A stretch of 6,888 nt of DNA from an uncultured Roseateles sp. (GTDB lineage Bacteria; Pseudomonadota; Gammaproteobacteria; Burkholderiales; Burkholderiaceae). The translations under genes and the position numbers were made by a program. Below the pieces are notes generated by a model. That model made no database searches and had not been told where the DNA came from. It was given only the letters and a program-made list of their open reading frames with translations. Location of the stretch: NCBI GenBank assembly GCA_946480605.1, contig CAMLKW010000228.1, forward strand, positions 1 to 6,888, read 5' to 3'. Positions 1 through 5,118 of the stretch are shown here, one piece after another (position 1 is the first letter of the stretch; each line of letters starts with the position of its first letter).

Positions 1-1
1 C

Positions 2-1219
2 ACCGAGCGCGAGGACTGGGAGAACGGCACCGAGCGCGACGACTTCGACGGCATCCGCGAGCTGCCCAGCAGCAGCCCCGGCAGCGCCGGTGACGACGAC
101 GGCGAGCGCGAGAGCCAGGAGTCCGCCGAGCTGACGCTGGCCGAGCACCTGGGCCAGCAACTGGCCGGCCACCACCTGTCGGCCGAGGACCGTGCCGCCC
201 TGCATGTGCTGATCGAGTCGCTGAACGAGGACGGCTACCTCGAAGACCCGCTGGAAGACATCGCCGCCGCCTTCACCGATGACGCCGAGGAGCTGGAGGA
301 ACTGCTGGACCGCCTGCGCATCGCGCTGCGCCTGCTGCAGAGCCTGGAGCCCGCCGGCATCGCCGCACGCGACCTGTCCGAGTGCCTGGTGCTGCAGCTG
401 CGCACGCTGGCAAAGAGCCCGGCGCAGGTCATCGCCATCCTGATCTGCAAAAGCCATCTGGAGCTGCTGGCTCGCCGCGACATGCGCAGGCTGATGGCCG
501 AGACCGGCGCCGACGAGGCGCTGCTGCGCGAAGCGCAGGCGCTCATCACGCGGCTGGAGCCCAAACCGGGCCGCCGCTTCGCGCAGGGCGCCGCCGCGGC
601 CATCGTGCCCGACGTCATCGTGCGCAAGAGCGGCCGCGAGTTCCGCGTGATGCTGAACCCCGAGGTCGCCCCCAAGCTGCGCATCAACGAGCTGTACGCC
701 AACGCGCTGCGCGCCACGCGCGGCGGCATCAGCAACTCGCCGCTGGGCGGCCAGCTGCAGGAGGCGCGCTGGTTCATCAAGAACATCCAGCAGCGCTTCG
801 ACACCATCCTGCGCGTCAGCCAGGCCATCGTGGAGCGCCAGCGCGGCTTCTTCACACATGGCGAGCTGGCGATGAAGCCGCTGGTGCTGCGCGAGATTGC
901 GGATGAACTGGGCCTGCACGAGTCCACCATCTCGCGCGTGACGACGGCCAAGTACATGGCCACGAGCTGGGGAACCTTCGAGCTGAAGTACTTCTTCGGT
1001 TCGGGGCTGTCGACGGAAGCGGGTGGTGAGGCTTCGAGCACCGCGGTGCGCGCCCTCATCAAGCAGTTCGTCGCCGCTGAAGACACCAAGAAGCCGCTGT
1101 CCGACAGCGCGCTGGCCGCCATGCTGGAGGAGCAGGGCATCCAGTGCGCGCGCCGCACCGTGGCCAAGTACCGGGAAGCGATGAAGATCGCACCGGCAAA
1201 TCTGCGCAAGGCGCTGTAG
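2..1219 (+). CDS. rpoN: RNA polymerase sigma-54 factor RpoN (5' end outside the window)
   Basis: Sigma-54 directs core RNA polymerase to -24/-12 promoters and needs an AAA+ activator to open them. The frame is open from base 2, giving 405 visible residues. E. coli RpoN has 477, so the N-terminal activator-interacting region I is mostly off-window. Visible parts in order: an acidic linker (about residues 1-45, D/E rich), the core-binding domain (from about 46, with NEDGYLEDPLEDI and SLEPAGIAARDLSECL, then LEPKPGRRF), the central DNA-binding domain with a helix-turn-helix near residues 296-315 (LREIADELGLHESTISRVT), and the diagnostic RpoN box ARRTVAKYRE at residues 383-392. The C-terminus is complete. 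One oddity is Ser in TSWGTFELKYFF, where E. coli has Pro (SPRG). The next gene downstream is not hpf or ptsN, the usual rpoN neighbours in proteobacteria. Identity is very secure; whether this is the only rpoN copy cannot be told. Confidence 0.97.
   Translation, partial: TEREDWENGTERDDFDGIRELPSSSPGSAGDDDGERESQESAELTLAEHLGQQLAGHHLSAEDRAALHVLIESLNEDGYLEDPLEDIAAAFTDDAEELEELLDRLRIALRLLQSLEPAGIAARDLSECLVLQLRTLAKSPAQVIAILICKSHLELLARRDMRRLMAETGADEALLREAQALITRLEPKPGRRFAQGAAAAIVPDVIVRKSGREFRVMLNPEVAPKLRINELYANALRATRGGISNSPLGGQLQEARWFIKNIQQRFDTILRVSQAIVERQRGFFTHGELAMKPLVLREIADELGLHESTISRVTTAKYMATSWGTFELKYFFGSGLSTEAGGEASSTAVRALIKQFVAAEDTKKPLSDSALAAMLEEQGIQCARRTVAKYREAMKIAPANLRKAL
1148..1177 (+). other. 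RpoN box (sigma-54 -24 element recognition motif)
   Basis: The ten codons encode ARRTVAKYRE, the signature near the C-terminus of all sigma-54 proteins, which contacts the -24 promoter element. It is intact here, so this copy should be able to bind DNA. Confidence 0.95.
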
Positions 1220-1227
1220 GAATCCAG

Positions 1228-1698
1228 ATGAGCAAGAAGTTGCTGACGATAGGACTGGTGCTGGCCTGCGGTGGCGCCTCGGCGCAAGACCTGGTCGGCG
1301 ATGTAAAGGCCTGCCGGCTGAAGGCCGACACGGCGGCGCGGCTGGCCTGCTACGACGCGATGAAGCTGCCCGGCGGCGAGCCTGCCGCTGCGGCCAAGCC
1401 CGTCGCGCCGGCCCCCGACGCGGTCGCGAAGTTCGGCCAGGAAGCCATCAAGCCGCCGGCCGGCGCACCGCCCGCGCTGAAGCAGGTGGAAAGCCGCATC
1501 CGCGGCAAGTTCCAGGGCTGGGGTCCCAACAAGCGCATCGAGCTGGAGAACGGCCAGGTCTGGCGCATCGCCGACGACAGCGAGGCGCTGTACGAGCTGC
1601 AGGATCCCAAGGTCATCGTGCACCGCGGCCTGTTCGGCGCCTATTTCCTGGAGATCGAGGGCGTGCCCTTCCAGGTGCGGGTGGTCCGCGCCCGCTAG
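1228..1698 (+). CDS. Small exported protein of unknown function
   Basis: The protein has 156 residues. The ATG at 1228 is chosen because it has an AGGAA ribosome site 5 nt upstream (1218-1222, overlapping the rpoN stop) and gives a clean signal peptide: basic MSKK, hydrophobic LLTIGLVLA, and a likely cleavage after ASA or ASAQ at residues 17-20. A longer frame from 1144 would overlap rpoN and lose the signal. The mature protein starts with a Cys pair in CRLKADTAARLACYD (Cys29, Cys41). That resembles the N-terminal pattern of various small exported proteobacterial proteins, some linked to type VI secretion, but I would not assign that role. An Ala/Pro-rich linker follows (about 50-85), then a compact C-terminal segment (88-156, with GWGPNKRIELENGQVWRI) that looks like a small beta-rich domain. 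Cys14 could be read as a lipoprotein cysteine, but Leu12 at -2 fits the lipobox poorly. It is probably periplasmic and may be co-transcribed with rpoN. Confidence 0.8.
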   Translation: MSKKLLTIGLVLACGGASAQDLVGDVKACRLKADTAARLACYDAMKLPGGEPAAAAKPVAPAPDAVAKFGQEAIKPPAGAPPALKQVESRIRGKFQGWGPNKRIELENGQVWRIADDSEALYELQDPKVIVHRGLFGAYFLEIEGVPFQVRVVRAR

Positions 1699-2528
1699 GG
1701 CAACAACTCCGCCTTGCGCCATTCGCGGGGCGACTGCCCCGTGTGCGCGCGGAAGGCGCGTGACAGCGCGGCCTCGCCGCCGTAGCCCACGTCCGCCGCG
1801 ATGTGCTTGAGCGCCCGCCCCTCGCGCAACCCCTTCTGCGCCAGGGCTATGCGCCAGCGCTGCAGGTAGAGGCCAGGCGTGCAACCAACCACGTCGCGGA
1901 ACGCATTGGCGAACACCGTGCGCGACATGCCGGCCGCCGCCGCCAGCTCCTCCAGCGGCCAGTCGCGCTGCGGCGCGTCGTGCAAGGCCACGAGCGCGCC
2001 ACGCAGCTTGGGATGGGACAGGCCGGCCAGCATGCCGGACGCCACCTGCCCTTGCGACATCAGCTCGCGCAGCACCCAGATCAGCAGCACCTCGAACAGC
2101 CGGTCCAGCATCAGCTGGCGGCCGCAATGGGTGGCCTCGGCTTCGGCGAACAGCTGACCCAGTACGGGCGCGCAGCCCGGCACCGAGGCGAGCGGCAGGC
2201 AGACCCAGGGTGGCAGCGCCGCGGCGATGGGATGGCCGGCGCCCCCTTCGAAGGCCATGTGCGCGCACAGGAACTGCGCGCCGCAGCTGGGGTCGGTGAC
2301 GAAGCGGTGCGCCAGCGGGCGCGGATAGAGCAGCAGGCTGGGCTCGGTGATGCGCAGCGGCTCGGCCGTGCCGGCGTTGTGCACCTCCACGCCACCCTCG
2401 CGGATCAGGTGCAGCTGGCCGCGCCCCGCCTGTGGCTCCAGGCTGTTGACGCCACACAGCGGCCCGGCCTGGAAGGTCTCGGCACGCACGGCGAAGTGCG
2501 TGAACAGCGCGGCAAGTCGGTCGGCCAT
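1695..2528 (-). CDS. AraC-family transcriptional regulator (cupin-type N-terminal domain)
   Basis: This is a cytoplasmic DNA-binding regulator of 277 residues, typical for the family. The N-terminal part (about 1-110) looks like the cupin_6 sensor domain: MADRLAALFTHF at the start, then GQLHLIREGGVEVH and SLLLYPRPLAHRF, a beta-barrel pattern. The C-terminal AraC domain has its first helix-turn-helix at about 193-213 (LEELAAAAGMSRTVFANAF) and its second at about 238-260 (HIAADVGYGGEAALSRAFR), ending in the family-like TGQSPREWRK. I chose the ATG at 2528; a TTG at 2546 adds six residues but starts less like relatives. No strong ribosome site is visible for either. The gene is divergent from the DUF4148/hydrolase pair, separated by 122 bp, so it probably regulates that pair and perhaps itself. 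The ligand is unknown. Its stop lies in the same CTAG as the stop of the convergent gene. Confidence 0.92.
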   Translation of the reverse strand: MADRLAALFTHFAVRAETFQAGPLCGVNSLEPQAGRGQLHLIREGGVEVHNAGTAEPLRITEPSLLLYPRPLAHRFVTDPSCGAQFLCAHMAFEGGAGHPIAAALPPWVCLPLASVPGCAPVLGQLFAEAEATHCGRQLMLDRLFEVLLIWVLRELMSQGQVASGMLAGLSHPKLRGALVALHDAPQRDWPLEELAAAAGMSRTVFANAFRDVVGCTPGLYLQRWRIALAQKGLREGRALKHIAADVGYGGEAALSRAFRAHTGQSPREWRKAELLP

Positions 2529-2540
2529 GGTCGGTACCAA

Positions 2541-2568
2541 ATGCAAAGTTAAACGTACTTTATGGCAT
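2541..2568. repeat. Imperfect palindrome, candidate operator
   Basis: Arms AAAGT (2545-2549) and ACTTT (2557-2561) are separated by 7 nt. An outer ATGC (2541-2544) pairs with GCAT (2565-2568) when three bases on the right side are skipped. It lies just upstream of the AraC-type regulator start and could be an autoregulatory or divergent operator. The short arms could also arise by chance in A/T-richer DNA. Confidence 0.35.
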
Positions 2569-2596
2569 CCCGGGTTCGCTCATCGTCGGCAAAGTT
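2543..2596 (+). repeat. Direct repeat GCAAAGTT, two copies, candidate AraC-type binding half-sites
   Basis: GCAAAGTT occurs at 2543-2550 and again at 2589-2596, 46 bp start to start. AraC-family proteins often bind direct repeats, but usually about 21 bp apart. A 46-bp spacing would be two half-sites about four helical turns apart or two separate sites. The match is exact over 8 bases only and flanking bases diverge. Confidence 0.35.
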
Positions 2597-2650
2597 CATA
2601 CCGTCGCAAGACAGAACCCACCAACCACCGACATCGCCAAGGAGCCCACC

Positions 2651-3010
2651 ATGATTCGCCAACCCGCTTTCAACCGTGCCCTGCTGCAACTGCTGACCGG
2701 CGCCGCCGTGTTCGTCGGCGCCTCCGCCCAGGCGCAGTCGTATGTGACCGACCTGGAGACGGGCCAGAGCGTCAGCGTGCAGTCCAGCGTGTCGCGCGCC
2801 GAGGTGCTGGCCGACCTGAAGATCTACCAGGAGTCCGGCCTGGCCGCCGCCGAGCGCATCGCCAACGAGACCGGTCAGCCGAGCGGCCCCGCCCTGCAGG
2901 CCGCCCGCGAGCGCTATGCCGCGCTGCGCCATGGCACGCGCTACGCCGCGCTGGTGGCCGAGTACGCAGCCCGCCGTGGCGAGACCGTCCGCCCCGCCGC
3001 CAAGGCCTGA
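2651..3010 (+). CDS. Small exported DUF4148-like protein
   Basis: The protein has 119 residues and no known function. The start at 2651 has a good ribosome site, AAGGAG at 2639-2644, 6 nt upstream. The N-terminus is a signal peptide: [10 protein letters not shown], hydrophobic [14 protein letters not shown], and a probable cleavage after AQA near residue 28. The mature part carries [21 protein letters not shown] (about 48-68), which resembles the core of DUF4148, a family of small periplasmic proteins common in Burkholderiales, usually written as (L/S)(T/S)RAEV..DL....aG. The rest is helical and Ala/Arg rich. The hydrolase gene starts 28 nt downstream, so the two are probably one transcript under the divergent AraC-type regulator. 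The family call rests on the short core motif only. Confidence 0.8.
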   Translation: MIRQPAFNRALLQLLTGAAVFVGASAQAQSYVTDLETGQSVSVQSSVSRAEVLADLKIYQESGLAAAERIANETGQPSGPALQAARERYAALRHGTRYAALVAEYAARRGETVRPAAKA

Positions 3011-3038
3011 TCCCCACCCCATCCAAGGAAGCCCTGCC

Positions 3039-3977
3039 ATGAACGCCTTCACCCGCCTCGCCGTCGCCGCCACCATCGCCGTCGGTGGTTTTGCCGCCCA
3101 GACCCAGGCCACGGCCGCACCGACGACCACCGCCGCCATCGCCAGCCCCTTCGTCGCGGCCGCCGATGGCACGCCGCTCTACGTCAAGGACTGGGGCCCC
3201 AGGAACGGCCCGGTCGTCGTCTTCAGCCACGGCTGGCCCTTGAGCTCGGACAGCTGGGAGTCGCAGATGCAGTTCCTGGCCGAGCGCGGCTACCGCGTCA
3301 TCGCCCATGACCGCCGCGGCCATGGCCGCTCGGGCCAGCCCTGGGCCGGCAACAACATGGATCAATACGCCGACGACCTCGGCGCCGTGCTGACCGCGCT
3401 GGACGTGAAGCGCGCAACGCTGGTGGGCTTCTCCACCGGCGGCGGCGAGGTGGCGCGCTACGTCGGCCGCCATGGCACGGCACGCGTCGCCAAGGTCGTG
3501 CTGGTGGGCGCCATCACGCCCATCATGGGGCAGACACCCACCCACCCCGAGGGCGTGCCCACCGCGGTGTTCGACAGCCTGCGCCAGGCGTCGCTGGACA
3601 ACCGCGCCCAACTCTACAAGGACATCGCCGGCGGCCCCTTCTTCGGCTTCAACCGGCCGGGCGCCAAGGCCTCAGCAGGCCTGGTCGACAGCTTCTATGT
3701 GCAGGGCATGCAGGCCGGCTCGAAGGCGACCTACGACAGCATCCAGGCCTTCTTCTATTCCGACTTCCGCCAGGACCTGAAGAAGGTCGACGTGCCGACG
3801 CTGGTCATCCACGGCGCCGACGACCAGATCGTGCCCATCGAAACGACGGCCCGCGCCACGGCCAGGATCGTCAAGGGCGCGCGGCTGATCGAGTACGCCG
3901 GCGGCCCGCACGGCATCACCGACACGCACAAGGACCGCCTCAATCAGGATCTGCTGAACTTCATCGGCGGCCAGTGA
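3039..3977 (+). CDS. Exported alpha/beta hydrolase, cofactor-free haloperoxidase (chloroperoxidase) type
   Basis: The protein has 312 residues. The ATG at 3039 has AAGGAA at 3025-3030, 8 nt upstream, and opens a signal peptide ([20 protein letters not shown], cleavage probably after ATA near residue 26). A longer frame from 2916 overlaps the preceding gene and lacks a signal. The catalytic domain spans about 37-311. It shows the oxyanion-hole motif HGWP (64-67), HDRRGHGRS (90-98), the nucleophile elbow GFSTGG with Ser132, the acid Asp262 in HGADDQIVP, and His291 in GGPHGI, so the triad is complete. These motifs match bacterial metal-free haloperoxidases and related esterases. In vitro such enzymes make peracids from organic acids and peroxide, but most likely act as esterases in vivo. 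The substrate is unknown. The signal peptide is noteworthy because many family members are cytoplasmic. It follows the DUF4148-like gene by 28 nt. Confidence 0.92.
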   Translation: MNAFTRLAVAATIAVGGFAAQTQATAAPTTTAAIASPFVAAADGTPLYVKDWGPRNGPVVVFSHGWPLSSDSWESQMQFLAERGYRVIAHDRRGHGRSGQPWAGNNMDQYADDLGAVLTALDVKRATLVGFSTGGGEVARYVGRHGTARVAKVVLVGAITPIMGQTPTHPEGVPTAVFDSLRQASLDNRAQLYKDIAGGPFFGFNRPGAKASAGLVDSFYVQGMQAGSKATYDSIQAFFYSDFRQDLKKVDVPTLVIHGADDQIVPIETTARATARIVKGARLIEYAGGPHGITDTHKDRLNQDLLNFIGGQ

Positions 3978-3982
3978 GCCCG

Positions 3983-4018
3983 AGCGCGCCGCCCGGCTTC
4001 GCGGCCGGGTGGCGCGCT
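3983..4018. terminator. Strong hairpin between convergent units, candidate bidirectional terminator
   Basis: A 15-bp stem (3983-3997 with 4004-4018) encloses the loop TTCGCG. The only imperfection is one C/T position that forms a G-U pair in the plus-strand RNA (A opposite C in the other). It begins 6 nt after the hydrolase stop and covers two bases of the mrpG stop. There is no U-run on either side, so it is not a textbook intrinsic terminator; it could instead protect mRNA 3' ends or work with Rho. Confidence 0.65.
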
Positions 4019-4358
4019 AAGGCCTGGCCCGCAGCGGCGGCGGCAGCGCGTCGCCGGCCTGGCGGCGGCGGAACAGCGCGGCGCGAGCCAGCACGATGGT
4101 CGTCACCGGCGCGGTGATGGACAGCACGATGATGATCAGCCACACGTGCAGCGCCAGCCCGCCGCCACGGGTGCTGAAGTGCACGATGGACGCCAGCGTG
4201 ACGATCCACGCCGCCAGCGTGGACGCCAGCGCCGGCGCGTGCATGCGCAGGAAGAAGTCCTTCAGCCGCAGCAGGCCCAGCGCTGCCGTCAGCACGACGA
4301 CGCCGCTGCCCAGCAGCAGCACCGCCACGATGATCTCGCTCAGCGGCGGCAGGTCCAT
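4017..4358 (-). CDS. mrpG: Mrp/Pha-type cation/proton antiporter subunit G
   Basis: This is a small membrane subunit of the multisubunit Na+(K+)/H+ antiporter, 113 residues, normal for MrpG/PhaG. There are three membrane helices at about 7-30, 43-62 and 68-92. Between helices 1 and 2 sits the family motif LKDFFLRMHAPALASTLA (32-49), and the C-terminal tail is basic (RRR at 97-99). The ATG at 4358 overlaps the mrpF stop by 1 nt (TGATG), with GGAGGT 6 nt upstream at 4365-4370. A longer frame from 4637 is a read-through of the mrpF region and is rejected. It is the last gene of the operon, with the stop TAG at 4017-4019 on the edge of the hairpin. Confidence 0.95.
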   Translation of the reverse strand: MDLPPLSEIIVAVLLLGSGVVVLTAALGLLRLKDFFLRMHAPALASTLAAWIVTLASIVHFSTRGGGLALHVWLIIIVLSITAPVTTIVLARAALFRRRQAGDALPPPLRARP

Positions 4359-4633
4359 CAGACCACCTCCCCGCGCAGCAGGAACTTGGCCAGCGCGACG
4401 GAGCTGACGAAGCCCAGCAGCACCATCAGCAGCGCGCCCTCGAAGTACATCTCGCTGTCGTAGCGCACGGCCAGCACCAGCATGACCAGCATGCCGACCA
4501 CGTAGATGAAGTCCAGCGCCAGCACGCGATCCTGTGCGGCCGGGCCGCGGAAGACGCGCAGCGTGCCGATGGCCATCGCGATGACGTACAGCCCCAGCGT
4601 GACGGTGATGGCGAGGGACAGGAACCCGCTCAT
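4358..4633 (-). CDS. mrpF: Mrp/Pha-type cation/proton antiporter subunit F
   Basis: This is a membrane subunit of the Mrp antiporter, 91 residues, the usual length. There are three hydrophobic helices at about 3-25, 36-56 and 64-85. The family motif RGPAAQDRVLALD (29-41) follows helix 1, with YDSEMYFEGALLM farther on. The ATG at 4633 lies in a 4-nt ATGA overlap with mrpE. A strong ribosome site, AAGGAGG at 4641-4647, sits 7 nt upstream inside the end of mrpE. Its stop overlaps the mrpG start by one base, so translation of E, F and G is probably coupled. Confidence 0.95.
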   Translation of the reverse strand: MSGFLSLAITVTLGLYVIAMAIGTLRVFRGPAAQDRVLALDFIYVVGMLVMLVLAVRYDSEMYFEGALLMVLLGFVSSVALAKFLLRGEVV

Positions 4634-5118
4634 TCAAAGACCTCCTTCAGCGGTTGTTCGTAGTCGGCCTTGAAGTGCGCGATGTAGGCCGCCTCGTCGT
4701 CCAGGTCGAAGACGTGGATCATCAGCGCGCTGCGGTCGGCGGCCAGCTCGCTCCAGACGCTGCCCGGGATGACGGCAGTGATCATGGCCAGCGCGGCCAG
4801 CGCATGCTCGTCGCGCAACTCCAGCGGCACGACGACGAAGCTGCCCCTGGGCGGCCGCGAACCCGCGCGCAGCACGCCGCCGGCGACCTGCAGGCCGGAG
4901 CGCACGACGTCGCGCCCCACGCGCAGGATCAGCCTCGCAAGCACCCACGGGCGCTTCAGCGGCGCGGGCCGCGGCCGCAACGGCGCCAGCAGCAGCGGGA
5001 TGAGCAGGGCGGCGGCCAGGCCCAGCAGCGCCTGGCCCAGGCTGAAGCTGCGCGTCAGCAGCATCCAGCCGCCCAGCAGCGCGAGCGACAGCCAGGGCGC
5101 GGGCAGCAGGCGCTTCAT
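4630..5118 (-). CDS. mrpE: Mrp/Pha-type cation/proton antiporter subunit E
   Basis: This is a subunit of the Mrp antiporter, 162 residues, as expected. Two hydrophobic segments (about 9-22 and 28-47) are followed by a cytoplasmic part with the conserved region ITAVIPGSVWSELAADRSAL (113-132) and the tail HVFDLDDEAAYIAHFK (135-150). The common PGT of the family is PGS here (118-120), a conservative change. The ATG at 5118 forms an ATGA overlap with the mrpD stop, with GGAAGGTGG at 5126-5134, 7 nt upstream. A much longer frame running to 6771 in the same phase is only an open shadow of mrpD in GC-rich DNA. Confidence 0.95.
   Translation of the reverse strand: MKRLLPAPWLSLALLGGWMLLTRSFSLGQALLGLAAALLIPLLLAPLRPRPAPLKRPWVLARLILRVGRDVVRSGLQVAGGVLRAGSRPPRGSFVVVPLELRDEHALAALAMITAVIPGSVWSELAADRSALMIHVFDLDDEAAYIAHFKADYEQPLKEVFE

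Larger units (their letters stand above)
2529..2650. promoter_or_regulatory. Divergent intergenic control region (AraC regulator / DUF4148-hydrolase unit)
   Basis: This 122-bp spacer between two divergent starts must carry promoters for both directions. The part from about 2538 to 2600 is visibly richer in A/T than the flanking genes. It contains an 8-bp direct repeat (2543-2550 and 2589-2596) and an imperfect palindrome (2541-2568), listed separately. I could not find a convincing -35/-10 pair on either strand, so no exact promoter is called. Confidence 0.6.

Noticed and set aside
1228..1275. Reading the small exported protein as a lipoprotein with Cys14 as the lipidated residue.
   Set aside because: Leu at -2 is a poor lipobox residue and the hydrophobic segment would be very short; ASA/ASAQ just after is a good ordinary cleavage site.
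235..2457. A 740-codon open frame on the minus strand running across rpoN, the small exported gene and the AraC gene.
   Set aside because: It is antisense to two clear plus-strand genes and out of frame with the AraC gene; its protein is Arg/Ala/Ser rich with no family motif. Long shadow frames are expected at this GC content.
2529..2546. TTG at 2546 as the start of the AraC regulator.
   Set aside because: It would add six residues; the ATG at 2528 gives the start typical of relatives (MADRLAALFTHF), and neither has a better ribosome site.
2563..2581. Possible sigma-54 promoter (TGGCAT...TTCGCT) in the divergent spacer, tempting because rpoN is nearby.
   Set aside because: The GG and GC elements are 12 nt apart instead of 10 and the second element does not match TTGC, so the essential spacing fails.
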